The notes: a model not told the origin generated them from the letters alone. Counted from the first letter of the stretch, positions 1 to 8,686 are shown. The stretch is 32,375 nt of DNA from Pseudomonas folii (GCF_014357575.1 NZ_JACONW010000062.1:1-32375); one strand, 5' to 3'. Numbers and translations: made by a program.

Positions 1-30
1 CCTATCGCGGGCAAGCACCGCTCCCACAGA
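1..30. repeat. Single REP-like half element
   Basis: The first bases carry the sequence TATCGCGGGCAAGC followed by a GCTCCCACAG tail. This resembles one arm of the GCGGGCAAGC-type REP palindromes of Pseudomonas, and a related full palindrome lies at 2303-2392. The partner arm, if there is one, is outside the window. Confidence 0.5.
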
Positions 31-107
31 GGAGTACTAGCTAACTCTCTCCCACACCCATAATTCATCGGTTATGCTTCGGTTTCGTATGAAAGACTGG
101 AGCCACC

Positions 108-500
108 ATGCCCCCTGCCCGTCTGCTAGCCCTGCTAAGCCTGTCGCTGCTCACTGCCTGTGCGCAGCAACCCAGACAAATCGTTACCCTCGAAGACCAA
201 AGCGATTGCCCGCTACCGCTTAAAACGGGTCAGACGCTGATGCTGAGTTTGCCCAGCTCACCCACCACCGGCTATCGCTGGCAGATCCAGGATGCTGCGC
301 CCTCAATCCTGCGCAGTCTCGGCCCTGAGGTTTACGACAACTCAGACGACAGGAATATGGTCGGCAGTGCTGGCCAATCAGTGTGGCGCTATCAGGCTTC
401 AACCGCCGGAACCGGCCGCCTGCTGATGATTTATCAACAGCCATGGGCTCCGGAAGTACCACCGGAACAGACCTTCGATTGCACCATTACCGTCAACTGA
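108..500 (+). CDS. Chagasin / I42-family protease inhibitor lipoprotein
   Basis: This 130-residue protein is a probable envelope lipoprotein. It has a short hydrophobic signal and a lipobox ending LTAC, with the lipidated Cys at residue 18. The mature part carries the three loop signatures of the I42 (chagasin-like) cysteine protease inhibitor family: SPTTGYRW at residues 51-58 (family NPTTG loop), a Gly-rich GSAGQSVWRY at 86-95, and QPW near 111-113 (family RPW loop). The length fits a single inhibitor domain plus signal. By family analogy it would block papain-like cysteine proteases at the outer membrane or in the periplasm, but the target is unknown. A GGAG ribosome binding site stands 7 nt before the ATG. 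It is a stand-alone gene ahead of cmoA. Family assignment is fairly secure; the biological role is inferred. Confidence 0.75.
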   Translation: MPPARLLALLSLSLLTACAQQPRQIVTLEDQSDCPLPLKTGQTLMLSLPSSPTTGYRWQIQDAAPSILRSLGPEVYDNSDDRNMVGSAGQSVWRYQASTAGTGRLLMIYQQPWAPEVPPEQTFDCTITVN

Positions 501-591
501 ACCGGTTTTGCTGCCGTTCGATGAGATGAGGTTTCAGCCGAGGCACGGATTTGGCTAAAATGCCGCACTTTTCAGCCCCGCCGGAACCATC

Positions 592-1335
592 GTGAGCAAA
601 GAACCCGACCGCATTTTCGCCCAGCCCCTTGCCCAGGTGCCGGACTTCGCCTTCAACGAAGACGTGGTGCGGGTCTTCCCGGACATGATCAAGCGTTCGG
701 TGCCCGGCTATCCGACAATTGTCGAAAACCTCGGCGTGCTCTCGGCGCAATTCGCTCAGCCCAACAGCGTGCTCTATGACCTGGGCAGTTCGCTCGGCGC
801 TGTCACTCAAGCCTTGCGCCGCCATGTGCGGGTCGAAGGCTGCAAAGTGATTGCGGTGGATAACTCGGCCGCCATGGTCGAGCGCTGCCGTGAATACCTG
901 AATGCACAGGACTCAATGTTTCAGGAGTTGCTGCCGGTACAAGTGATTGATGGCGACATTCTGGCCCTTGAGTTTCAGCCTGCTTCGGTGGTCGCACTCA
1001 ACTTCACCCTGCAATTCATCGCGCCTGAAGAGCGTCTGGCATTGCTGGGCCGTATTCGCCAGGCTCTGGTGCCGGGCGGGGCGCTGATTCTGTCTGAAAA
1101 GTTGCGCTTCAATGATGAGCAGGAACACACCTTGCTCACCGACCTGCACATCGCCTTCAAGCGTGCCAACGGCTACAGTGAGCTGGAAATCGCCCAGAAG
1201 CGCAGCGCCATCGAAAACGTGATGAAACCCGATAGCCTCGAAGAACACCGTCAACGCCTGCTCGACGCGGGCTTTTCCAAGGTGGTGCCGTGGTTCCAGT
1301 GCCTTAACTTCGCCTCATTGATTGCCCTGCCATGA
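592..1335 (+). CDS. cmoA: Carboxy-S-adenosyl-L-methionine synthase CmoA
   Basis: CmoA converts S-adenosylmethionine and prephenate to carboxy-SAM. CmoB then uses carboxy-SAM to form 5-carboxymethoxyuridine at tRNA position 34. The 247-residue protein has a Rossmann methyltransferase fold with motif I DLGSSLGA at residues 63-70, the ribose-binding acidic residue in VIAVDNS near 90, and a PGGALILSEK strand late in the domain. The start is a GTG, which gives the family length. The reading frame overlaps cmoB by 4 bp (ATGA), so the two are almost certainly co-translated. The conserved pairing with cmoB makes the call robust. Confidence 0.95.
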   Translation: MSKEPDRIFAQPLAQVPDFAFNEDVVRVFPDMIKRSVPGYPTIVENLGVLSAQFAQPNSVLYDLGSSLGAVTQALRRHVRVEGCKVIAVDNSAAMVERCREYLNAQDSMFQELLPVQVIDGDILALEFQPASVVALNFTLQFIAPEERLALLGRIRQALVPGGALILSEKLRFNDEQEHTLLTDLHIAFKRANGYSELEIAQKRSAIENVMKPDSLEEHRQRLLDAGFSKVVPWFQCLNFASLIALP

Positions 1336-2291
1336 TTGATCTCGCCCCACTGGTCCGCCGTCTGGCGGGCACTCCTCTGGCTGAATGGGCCAACGGCCTG
1401 CAGGCTCAACTCGACACAAAAATGGCCAAAGGTCATGGCGATCTGGAGCGCTGGCAAGGTGCTCTGAATGCGCTGCCGGATTTGATACCGTCGCGTGTCG
1501 AACTCAAGGACAGCTTTACCCTTGAAGTTGATTGCGACGATGAGACTCGGACGCAAACCCATGCGGCACTGATGGGTCTTTCACCATGGCGTAAAGGCCC
1601 GTTCGACGTATTCGGCGTGCACATTGATACCGAGTGGCGTTCAGACTGGAAGTGGTCGCGTGTCTCGCCGCATCTGGACCTCAAGGGCAAGCGCGTACTG
1701 GATGTGGGTTGCGGCAATGGTTACTACCAATGGCGGATGCTGGGGGCCGGCGCTGACAGCGTAATCGGTGTCGATCCGAACTGGCTGTTCTTCTGTCAAT
1801 TCCAGGCCATGCACAAATACCTGCCTGAGCTACCGGCGTGGCATCTGCCGTTTGCTCTGGAGGATTTGCCTCCGCGACTGGAGGGCTTCGACACGGTGTT
1901 TTCCATGGGCGTTCTGTATCACCGCAAGTCGCCGATTGATCACTTGCTGGCGCTCAAGGATTGTCTGGTCAAGGGCGGCGAACTGGTGCTCGAGACCATG
2001 GTGGTGGAAGGCGACGTGCATCAGGTGCTGGTCCCGGAAGACCGCTACTCGCAAATGCGTAACGTGTGGTTCCTGCCGTCGGTGCCTGCGCTTGAACTAT
2101 GGCTTCGCCGCGCAGGCTTCGTTGACGTGCGTTGCGTGGATGTCAGCGTGACGACTGTTGAGGAACAACGCGGTACGGACTGGATGCGCTACCAGTCGCT
2201 GAGCGACTTCCTCGACCCTGACGATCACAGCAAAACCGTGGAAGGCCTGCCAGCGCCGATGCGCGCGGTGATTGTGGGGCGTAAGCCGTAA
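1332..2291 (+). CDS. cmoB: tRNA U34 carboxymethyltransferase CmoB
   Basis: CmoB transfers the carboxymethyl group of carboxy-SAM to 5-hydroxyuridine at the wobble position of tRNA, giving cmo5U and broadening codon reading. The 319-residue protein has an N-terminal helical extension of about 110 residues, then a class I methyltransferase domain. Motif I VLDVGCGNG is at residues 122-130 and is followed by YYQWRMLGAGA and the IGVDPN motif. Later come FSMGVLYHRKSPIDHL and the strand GGELVLETMVVEG, both typical of CmoB. It overlaps the end of cmoA by 4 bp. The gene ends just before a large perfect inverted repeat that may also act as a transcription stop. Confidence 0.95.
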   Translation: MIDLAPLVRRLAGTPLAEWANGLQAQLDTKMAKGHGDLERWQGALNALPDLIPSRVELKDSFTLEVDCDDETRTQTHAALMGLSPWRKGPFDVFGVHIDTEWRSDWKWSRVSPHLDLKGKRVLDVGCGNGYYQWRMLGAGADSVIGVDPNWLFFCQFQAMHKYLPELPAWHLPFALEDLPPRLEGFDTVFSMGVLYHRKSPIDHLLALKDCLVKGGELVLETMVVEGDVHQVLVPEDRYSQMRNVWFLPSVPALELWLRRAGFVDVRCVDVSVTTVEEQRGTDWMRYQSLSDFLDPDDHSKTVEGLPAPMRAVIVGRKP

Positions 2292-2302
2292 CACGAGAGC
2301 CC

Positions 2303-2392
2303 TGTTGGAGCGAGGCTTGCCCGCGAATCAGGCGCCACGGTGTCATGAACGTACCGCGCCATCGTTCTTCGCGGGCAAGCCTCGCTCCAACA
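2303..2392. repeat. Paired REP (REPIN-like) inverted repeat
   Basis: Two perfect 25-bp inverted arms (2303-2327 and 2368-2392) with core GCGAGGCTTGCCCGCGAA flank a 40-bp centre. This is the head-to-head arrangement of Pseudomonas REP doublets. It lies between the convergent 3' ends of cmoB and pdxJ, where it could act as a bidirectional transcription barrier or protect mRNA ends. Confidence 0.85.
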
Positions 2393-2401
2393 AGCACCAA
2401 C

Positions 2402-3148
2402 TCAGGCTTTGTGCGCCGCTGCCACAATCAACGCCTTCATCTCTGCCACTGCCGCCTTGAACCCCACAAACAGCGCATGTGCCACCAGCGCGTGGCCGAT
2501 GTTCAGTTCGTTGATGCCCTTGATCGCCGCCACCGCTTCAACGTTGTGGTAATGCAGACCGTGACCGGCATTGACGATCAAGCCTTCGCCCAAGCCAAAA
2601 GCCACCCCATCAGCGATCCGCTGCAACTCTTCAGCGACTTCGGTGGGTGTTTGAGCGTCGGCGTAGCGGCCAGTGTGCAATTCGATGGCAGGTGCGCCTA
2701 CACGCTTTGACGCGGCGATCTGCTGCTCATCCGCGTCGATGAACAGCGACACTTCACAGCCGATCTTGCTCAAGCGCTCAACCGCCGCCTTGATCCGGGC
2801 TTCTTGTCCGGCGACGTCCAGGCCACCCTCGGTGGTCAGCTCCTGACGTGTTTCAGGTACGAGGCAAACGTGAGCCGGACGAATGCGCTCGGCAAACGCC
2901 AGCATCTCTTCGGTGACGCCCATTTCGAAGTTCATGCGGGTCTGCAACACGTCCTTGAGCAGCAGGACGTCACGCTCCTGAATGTGACGACGGTCTTCAC
3001 GCAAATGCACGGTGATGCCATCGGCACCCGCCTCTTCAGCGTCCAGCGCGGCCTTGACCGGGTCCGGATAGCGCGTACCGCGTGCCTGGCGCAAGGTGGC
3101 CACATGGTCGATGTTCACGCCGAGAAGGATGCGAGTGCTGTGAGTCAC
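2402..3148 (-). CDS. pdxJ: Pyridoxine 5'-phosphate synthase PdxJ
   Basis: PdxJ condenses 1-deoxyxylulose 5-phosphate with 3-amino-2-oxopropyl phosphate to make pyridoxine 5'-phosphate, the last ring-closing step of the DXP-dependent vitamin B6 route. The chosen start is a GTG at 3148. It is preceded by an AGGAG ribosome binding site and gives a 248-residue protein, the normal family size. The frame stays open further upstream, but those residues do not look like the family. Signatures are LLGVNIDHVATLRQARG near the N-terminus, the phosphate-binding GITVHLREDRRHI near residues 44-56, and AGHGLHYHNV near the C-terminus. It is the last gene of the lepA-lepB-rnc-era-recO-pdxJ run, 50 bp after recO. 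Confidence 0.95.
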   Translation of the reverse strand: MTHSTRILLGVNIDHVATLRQARGTRYPDPVKAALDAEEAGADGITVHLREDRRHIQERDVLLLKDVLQTRMNFEMGVTEEMLAFAERIRPAHVCLVPETRQELTTEGGLDVAGQEARIKAAVERLSKIGCEVSLFIDADEQQIAASKRVGAPAIELHTGRYADAQTPTEVAEELQRIADGVAFGLGEGLIVNAGHGLHYHNVEAVAAIKGINELNIGHALVAHALFVGFKAAVAEMKALIVAAAHKA

Positions 3149-3198
3149 GGGTGTCTCCTGAAATATGATCGAAACAGGTCGGTGAGCATAAAGCCTGA

Positions 3199-3885
3199 TT
3201 ACGGCTTGCGAAACAGTTCGCGACTGACCAATGGGCGACCGCCCAGATGCACAGCCAGTGCCTGACGCATCAGTCGCTTGGCAGCGGACAAGGCGCCCGG
3301 AGCACTCCAATCCGCCTCTGCCATGGCCAGCAGCTCGGTGCCGTTGAACAACCCGGGCTGTAACAGATACACCTGTTCAAGCCCCGCATCCACTTGCAGC
3401 CGATACATGCCATTGGCGTCCAGCGGTTCGCCATTGATGTCGACATCCAGCGCGAAGCCGTAGCCCAGATCGTCCAGCAGCCGCCATTCGAAGGAGCGCA
3501 GCAATGGCTCAAGTGGTCGGCCCTCTGCTAACGCCTGCAACGTTGCGGCATAGTGATCGAACACGGTGGGATGGGGATCTTCGGCAGGCAACAGGCGGAT
3601 AAGCAATTCGTTGAGGTAGAGTCCACTGAACAGCGCATCACCCACCATCCAGCTGGCGACGCCTGAGCTTTCCATGCGCCCGACGTTTTTCAGCTCCCCA
3701 CGGCCACGGAATTCCACTTCCAGCGGGACAAATGGCCGAGCCAATGTCCCCGCCTTGCCCCGGGCACTGCGCAGCACCGCACGCAACCTTCCTTGAGGCG
3801 TGAGGAAGTCCACCAGCGCGCTGTTTTCACGGTACGCCCGGCTGTGCAACACGTAAGCAGGTTGGCCGATTGGCACGCTGATCAT
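3199..3885 (-). CDS. recO: DNA repair protein RecO
   Basis: RecO works with RecF and RecR to load RecA onto SSB-coated single-stranded DNA and to anneal complementary strands. The 228-residue protein shows the family layout. An N-terminal OB-fold includes AYVLHSRAYRENSALVDFLTPQGRL, followed by a helical domain containing FSGLYLNELLIRLLPAEDPHPTVFDHY and FEWRLLDDLGYGF. No zinc-binding cysteine cluster is visible, as is common in gamma-proteobacterial RecO. It lies between era (67 bp upstream) and pdxJ, the usual gamma-proteobacterial order. The ribosome binding site is weak, so translation may depend on the operon context. Confidence 0.93.
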   Translation of the reverse strand: MISVPIGQPAYVLHSRAYRENSALVDFLTPQGRLRAVLRSARGKAGTLARPFVPLEVEFRGRGELKNVGRMESSGVASWMVGDALFSGLYLNELLIRLLPAEDPHPTVFDHYAATLQALAEGRPLEPLLRSFEWRLLDDLGYGFALDVDINGEPLDANGMYRLQVDAGLEQVYLLQPGLFNGTELLAMAEADWSAPGALSAAKRLMRQALAVHLGGRPLVSRELFRKP

Positions 3886-3952
3886 TCAGGCGGCTCTAAG
3901 AAAGCAAAGGCTGGAGCGGCGCGACCAGAACAGCCGCACCGTTGTATCTGGC

Positions 3953-4855
3953 TTACAGGTCGCCGTAGCCCAACGAACGCAGGGCGCGTTCGTCATCAGA
4001 CCAGCCGCCTTTGACTTTGACCCAAAGATTGAGCATGACCTTGGAGTCGAACAGCAACTCCATGTCACGGCGCGCTTCAGTGCCGATTCGCTTGATGCGA
4101 TCGCCCTTGTCGCCAATGATGATTTTCTTCTGACCGTCACGCTCAACGAGGATCAAGGCATGGATATGCAGGGTTTTCCCCTGCTGCTTGAACTCTTCGA
4201 TTTCCACAGTGATCTGGTACGGCAGCTCGGCACCCAACTGACGCATGATCTTCTCACGAACCAGCTCGGCGGCCAGGAAGCGGCTGCTGCGGTCTGTGAT
4301 CTGGTCTTCCGGGAAGAAGTGATCGTTTTCCGGCAGGTGCGAGGCAATCAGGCTTTCAAGCGCTTCGAGGTTGTGGCCGTGTTGCGCAGAGATTGGCACG
4401 ATGGACGCATTCGGCAACTGGCCTTGCAGCCACTCCAGATGCGGCATCAGCTCGGCCTTGTCTTCAATACGGTCGGTCTTGTTGATCGCGAGGATCAGTG
4501 GGCCCTGGACGTACTGCACACGTTCGAGAACCATCTGGTCTTCGTCAGTCCAACGGGTACGGTCAACCACGAAGATGACAACGTCCACGTCTTTCAAGGC
4601 CGCAGAAGCCGTTTTGTTCATGTAGCGATTGAGCGCTTTCTCGCCATTTTTGTGCATGCCCGGTGTATCGACGTAGATGGCCTGCACAGCGCCTTCGGTC
4701 TTGATACCCAGCATGTTGTGGCGAGTGGTCTGCGGCTTGCGCGAAGTGATCGCCAGTTTCTGGCCGAGGATGTGGTTGAGCAGCGTGGATTTGCCCACGT
4801 TCGGGCGGCCGACGATGGCAACGTAGCCACAGCGTGTTGCGGTTGAATCAGTCAT
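3953..4855 (-). CDS. era: Ribosome-assembly GTPase Era
   Basis: Era is an essential GTPase that binds the 3' end of 16S rRNA during 30S assembly. The 300-residue product has all G motifs: G1 GRPNVGKS at 16-23, G3 DTPG at 63-66, G4 NKTD at 125-128 and G5 SAQ at 156-158. A C-terminal KH domain has its RNA-binding loop in IIGDKGDRIKRIG. I chose the ATG at 4855, the residue order expected for Pseudomonas Era. An in-frame ATG two codons upstream (4861) is also possible. The start lies inside the end of rnc, an 8-bp overlap (ATGACTGA), so the two are translationally coupled as in many proteobacteria. Confidence 0.96.
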   Translation of the reverse strand: MTDSTATRCGYVAIVGRPNVGKSTLLNHILGQKLAITSRKPQTTRHNMLGIKTEGAVQAIYVDTPGMHKNGEKALNRYMNKTASAALKDVDVVIFVVDRTRWTDEDQMVLERVQYVQGPLILAINKTDRIEDKAELMPHLEWLQGQLPNASIVPISAQHGHNLEALESLIASHLPENDHFFPEDQITDRSSRFLAAELVREKIMRQLGAELPYQITVEIEEFKQQGKTLHIHALILVERDGQKKIIIGDKGDRIKRIGTEARRDMELLFDSKVMLNLWVKVKGGWSDDERALRSLGYGDL

Positions 4856-5537
4856 GGCCATTCTCCACGCCAAGGGCAATAAGTGCTGCGGCCGCTGCTA
4901 CCTGTTCGGCAATACGACGGCTGACACCCTGACCCCGGCTTTTTTCATTCAATAAGGTGATCTCGCATTCGACAAAAAATGTCCGGCAATGCGGTTCGCC
5001 CTGGATATCCACCACTTCGTAACGTGGCAGTTCGCAGGCACGCGACTGCAGAAATTCCTGCAATCGGGTTTTTGGATCTTTGTTGGTGTCGACCAGCGTC
5101 AGGCTGTCGAACTCTGTGGTCAGCCAGGCCAGCACGCGTTCGCGCGCCATCTCCATGCCTGCGTCCAGATAAATCGCACCAATCAGCGCCTCAAGGGCGT
5201 CGGCCAGAATCGACTCACGACGGAAACCGCCGCTCTTCAATTCGCCAGAGCCAAGGCGCAGGTATTCACCCAGGTCAAAACCGCGAGCCAGCAAGGCCAG
5301 GGTTTCGCCTTTCACCAGACGCGCTCGCAGACGTGACAACTGGCCTTCGCGTGCTTGCGGGAAGCGATCAAACAGCGCCTCACCCGCTACGAAGTTAAGA
5401 ATGGCATCACCCAGGAACTCCAGACGCTCGTTATTGCGCCCGGCGAAACTACGGTGAGTCAGGGCAAGGACCATCAGTTCCTGATCCTTGAAGGTATAGC
5501 CGAGCTGACGCTCAAGGCGGCTCAAGGATACGCTCAC
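4848..5537 (-). CDS. rnc: Ribonuclease III
   Basis: RNase III cleaves double-stranded RNA and processes rRNA precursors and many mRNAs. The 229-residue protein has the family signature NERLEFLGDA at 36-45, the second acidic pair in DALEALIGAIYLD (D113, E116), and a C-terminal double-stranded RNA-binding domain with the alanine-rich IAEQVAAAAALIAL helix at the end. It overlaps the preceding small membrane protein gene by 4 bp and the following era gene by 8 bp. In E. coli rnc is autoregulated by cleavage of a hairpin in its own leader. A perfect hairpin lies upstream of this gene set at 5994-6022, described separately. Confidence 0.96.
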   Translation of the reverse strand: MSVSLSRLERQLGYTFKDQELMVLALTHRSFAGRNNERLEFLGDAILNFVAGEALFDRFPQAREGQLSRLRARLVKGETLALLARGFDLGEYLRLGSGELKSGGFRRESILADALEALIGAIYLDAGMEMARERVLAWLTTEFDSLTLVDTNKDPKTRLQEFLQSRACELPRYEVVDIQGEPHCRTFFVECEITLLNEKSRGQGVSRRIAEQVAAAAALIALGVENGHD

Positions 5538-5911
5538 GGTTTGCCCACGCTTAAGGTGTCGTCGAACATCACCACCATATCGATGTTCCGGATCAGTGGT
5601 TCACGTTGTTCATATTTCAAATGGGCAACGAATCTGTTGTTCACTACCGTCACGCTTAACGCCTTGTTCAAATCCACATCCCGAATACTGTTGACCTGCA
5701 TGTTCTTCCCGACATAGCTGTAAAACTCGCTGACCGAACTGATTTCCAGAGCAGGGTTGCTGTCGACCGCATTGATGATTTTTTTCATCGCCCTGTTATC
5801 GAGGTAATGCGGGACCAGCTTGAATGCCACACTCAGTGCGAAAATCCCCAGTGCTACCGCCAGCAATACTCCTGTAAGCGACCATCCCTTTTGCGAACTG
5901 GCGAACGTCAT
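5534..5911 (-). CDS. DUF4845 family small membrane protein
   Basis: This 125-residue protein matches the DUF4845 type found between lepB and rnc in Pseudomonas. It has one transmembrane helix near residues 11-30 (SLTGVLLAVALGIFALSVAF) and then a small extracytoplasmic domain. The N-terminal KGWSLTGVLLAV stretch resembles a pilin-like or single-pass anchor. Function is unknown. The start at 5911 has a GGAG ribosome binding site 7 nt upstream. A longer in-frame start at 5995 would add 28 residues of unrelated composition and is less likely. It overlaps rnc by 4 bp, so its expression is tied to RNase III and Era. Confidence 0.85.
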   Translation of the reverse strand: MTFASSQKGWSLTGVLLAVALGIFALSVAFKLVPHYLDNRAMKKIINAVDSNPALEISSVSEFYSYVGKNMQVNSIRDVDLNKALSVTVVNNRFVAHLKYEQREPLIRNIDMVVMFDDTLSVGKP

Positions 5912-5993
5912 GTACGACTCCAAGGATAGCTCGTCATCGCACTCGCAGAGGTTCCCACCAGTCGCAGCACATTTTCGAGCAAGCCCAAATGAC

Positions 5994-6022
5994 ATACGGC
6001 GCTGTAGAACACAGCGCCGTAT
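5994..6022 (-). promoter_or_regulatory. Perfect intergenic hairpin between lepB and the DUF4845-rnc-era genes
   Basis: Two perfectly complementary 12-nt arms (5994-6005 and 6011-6022, ATACGGCGCTGT type) flank a 5-nt loop, starting four bases after the lepB stop codon. No run of T follows on the minus strand, so it is not a standard intrinsic terminator. It could be a processing or mRNA-stability element, or a partial attenuator, between lepB and the downstream genes. Confidence 0.65.
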
Positions 6023-6025
6023 TGA

Positions 6026-6880
6026 TTACTTTATCAACCCTACTCGTGAGAAGTTAGGGAAGTGACTCAGTTTTGGCTCAGGCCAGCTCATCCATACGGC
6101 AAAGGCCTTGCCGACGATGTTCTTGTCCGGAACCATACCCAACTCATCCTTGGGAATGTTGGGATCATCCCAGTAGCGGCTGTCGTTGGAATTGTCGCGG
6201 TTGTCACCCATCATGAAGTAATGGCCGGCCGGCACTGTCCACTCGTGGTCAGGCTGCGCACGGTAGCGAGTCATTTCCTGACGGATCTGATGCTCCACTT
6301 CACCCAGCTTTTCGCTGTACAACTCGGCACTGCCCAGAGTCCCGGGCTCGGTACCGATCAGTTGCTTGGCGACCAGCTCACCATTGATGAACAGCTTCTT
6401 GTCACCGGTGTAGCGAATCCGGTCACCCGGCAAACCGATTACACGCTTGATGTAATTGACGCTCGGATCACTTGGGTAGCGGAACACCATGACGTCGCCG
6501 TGTTTCGGCTCGCCAATTGAAATCACTTTCTCATCGATGACCGGCAAGCGAATCCCGTAGGAAAACTTGTTTACCAGGATGAAATCACCTACCCGCAGCG
6601 TCGGAATCATCGACCCGGAAGGTATCTGAAACGGCTCGACCAGAAATGAACGCAGCACCAGGACGATGAACAGTACCGGGAAGAACGATTTGCCGTATTC
6701 AACCAGCAACGGTTCCTTGTTCAGGCGCTCTACCACCGCAACATCCGGCTGGCTGACACTGCCCTGATACGTTGTGATGGCTGTCCGGCGACGAGGTGCC
6801 AGGATGACCAGATCGAGCAACGCCAGCAAACCGCAGACGAATACAGCAATGACCAGCAACAGCGGGAAATTTAGTGACAT
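6026..6880 (-). CDS. lepB: Signal peptidase I
   Basis: LepB removes signal peptides from exported proteins at the outer face of the inner membrane. The 284-residue protein has two N-terminal membrane segments, near residues 5-27 and 65-80. The catalytic serine is in IPSGSMIPTL (S90) and the general-base lysine in YIKRVIGLPGD (K145), the same numbering as the classical E. coli enzyme. A C-terminal box MGDNRDNSNDSRYWD completes the set. It follows lepA after 9 bp, the conserved lepA-lepB arrangement. Confidence 0.97.
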   Translation of the reverse strand: MSLNFPLLLVIAVFVCGLLALLDLVILAPRRRTAITTYQGSVSQPDVAVVERLNKEPLLVEYGKSFFPVLFIVLVLRSFLVEPFQIPSGSMIPTLRVGDFILVNKFSYGIRLPVIDEKVISIGEPKHGDVMVFRYPSDPSVNYIKRVIGLPGDRIRYTGDKKLFINGELVAKQLIGTEPGTLGSAELYSEKLGEVEHQIRQEMTRYRAQPDHEWTVPAGHYFMMGDNRDNSNDSRYWDDPNIPKDELGMVPDKNIVGKAFAVWMSWPEPKLSHFPNFSRVGLIK

Positions 6881-6889
6881 AGGACCTGA

Positions 6890-8686
6890 CTATTCCAACC
6901 TGAGCACTGCAAGGAAAGCTTCTTGTGGAATTTCCACGTTGCCGACCTGCTTCATGCGTTTCTTACCGGCCTTTTGCTTCTCGAGCAATTTACGTTTCCG
7001 GCTCACGTCGCCGCCGTAACATTTGGCCAATACGTTCTTTCTGAGTGCCTTGACGGTCGTACGCGCAATGATCTGACCACCAATGGCAGCCTGAATCGCT
7101 ACGTCGAACATCTGCCGAGGAATCAGCTCTTTCATTTTCTCGGTCAACGCACGGCCTTTATAAGCCGCATTGTCACGGTGCACGATCAGCGCCAGTGCAT
7201 CGACCTTCTCGGCGTTGATCAGCACGTCCAGCTTCACCAGATTCGCCGACTGATAACGGTCGAAATGGTAATCCAGCGATGCATAACCACGGCTTACCGA
7301 TTTAAGACGGTCGAAGAAGTCGAGAACCACTTCATTCATCGGCAAATCGTAAGTCACTTGCACCTGGGTACCGAGGAACAGCATGTCGTGCTGAACACCG
7401 CGTTTCTCGATACACAGCGTAATGACGTTACCGAGGTGCTCCTGCGGCACAAGAATATTTGCCCGAACGATAGGTTCGCGCATGTCTTCGACAGCCGAAA
7501 GGTCTGGAAGCTTGGACGGGTTATCGACGTAAATCGTTTCGCCGGTCTTCAGCAACAGCTCAAAGATAACAGTCGGTGCCGTGGTGATCAGGTCCAGATC
7601 GTACTCACGCTCCAGACGCTCCTGGATGATCTCCATATGCAGCATGCCGAGGAAGCCGCAACGGAAGCCGAAGCCCAGTGCGTCAGAGCTTTCTGGCGAG
7701 TACTGCAAGGAAGAGTCATTCAGCGTCAGCTTTTGCAGCGCTTCGCGGAAGTCTTCGAAGTCGTCGGAGCTGACCGGGAACAGACCGGCGTATACCTGCG
7801 GCTGAATGCGTTTGAAACCCGGCAGGACTTCAACATCAGGCGTAGTGCTCAGGGTCAGCGTGTCACCAACCGGTGCGCCGTGAATGTCTTTGATGCCGGC
7901 GATGATGAAGCCTACTTCGCCGGCTTTCAGATCAACAGTGGCTGTGTGCTTAGGGGTAAACACACCCACGCTGTCGACCAGGTGCAACTTGCCGGTGGAC
8001 TTCACGAGGATCTTGTCACCCTTCTTCACCCGGCCGTGGCGGACACGCACCAGGGAGACAACGCCCAGGTAGTTGTCGAACCACGAGTCGATGATCAACG
8101 CCTGCAGCGGATCTTCGATGTTGCCGGTAGGCGCAGGGATGGTGTGAACCAGACGCTCCAGTACCTCATCGACGCCCATGCCGCTCTTGGCGCTGCACGC
8201 CACGGCATCGGTGGCATCAATGCCGATGATCTTCTCGATTTCGTCCTTGACGCGGTCCGGATCGGCCTGCGGCAAGTCCATCTTGTTCAACACCGGCATG
8301 ACCTCAAGGCCCTGCTCGATGGCGGTGTAGCAGTTGGCAACAGACTGTGCCTCAACGCCTTGACCGGCATCCACAACCAGCAACGCACCTTCGCATGCGG
8401 CCAGGGAACGGCTGACTTCGTAGGTGAAGTCAACGTGGCCCGGGGTGTCGATGAAGTTCAGCTGGTAGGTTTTACCGTCATTGGCCTTGTAGTGCAGCGT
8501 AACGCTGTGGGCCTTGATGGTGATCCCGCGCTCACGCTCGAGATCCATGGAGTCAAGTACCTGAGCTTCCATTTCGCGCTCGGACAGGCCGCCGCACATT
8601 TGAATGAAGCGGTCGGCCAGCGTCGACTTGCCATGGTCAATGTGGGCGATGATGGAGAAATTACGGATATGACTCAAATCACTCAC
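6890..8686 (-). CDS. lepA: Elongation factor 4 (LepA)
   Basis: LepA is a translational GTPase linked to back-translocation or ribosome biogenesis. The 598-residue protein starts with a GTG and has the GTPase motifs AHIDHGKST near the N-terminus, DTPGHVDF (G3) and NKMD (G4), followed by EF-G-like domains and the LepA-specific C-terminal region (LAKCYGGDVSRKRKLLEKQKAGKKRMK). The length is standard. It is the first gene of the lepA-lepB-rnc-era-recO-pdxJ set. It is separated from mucD by a strong terminator, so the set must have its own promoter upstream. No convincing promoter was picked out. Confidence 0.97.
   Translation of the reverse strand: MSDLSHIRNFSIIAHIDHGKSTLADRFIQMCGGLSEREMEAQVLDSMDLERERGITIKAHSVTLHYKANDGKTYQLNFIDTPGHVDFTYEVSRSLAACEGALLVVDAGQGVEAQSVANCYTAIEQGLEVMPVLNKMDLPQADPDRVKDEIEKIIGIDATDAVACSAKSGMGVDEVLERLVHTIPAPTGNIEDPLQALIIDSWFDNYLGVVSLVRVRHGRVKKGDKILVKSTGKLHLVDSVGVFTPKHTATVDLKAGEVGFIIAGIKDIHGAPVGDTLTLSTTPDVEVLPGFKRIQPQVYAGLFPVSSDDFEDFREALQKLTLNDSSLQYSPESSDALGFGFRCGFLGMLHMEIIQERLEREYDLDLITTAPTVIFELLLKTGETIYVDNPSKLPDLSAVEDMREPIVRANILVPQEHLGNVITLCIEKRGVQHDMLFLGTQVQVTYDLPMNEVVLDFFDRLKSVSRGYASLDYHFDRYQSANLVKLDVLINAEKVDALALIVHRDNAAYKGRALTEKMKELIPRQMFDVAIQAAIGGQIIARTTVKALRKNVLAKCYGGDVSRKRKLLEKQKAGKKRMKQVGNVEIPQEAFLAVLRLE

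Noticed and set aside
2402..3310. Longer pdxJ frame starting at 3310
   Set aside because: The extra 54 residues run into recO in another frame and do not resemble PdxJ. The GTG at 3148 has a good ribosome binding site and gives family length.
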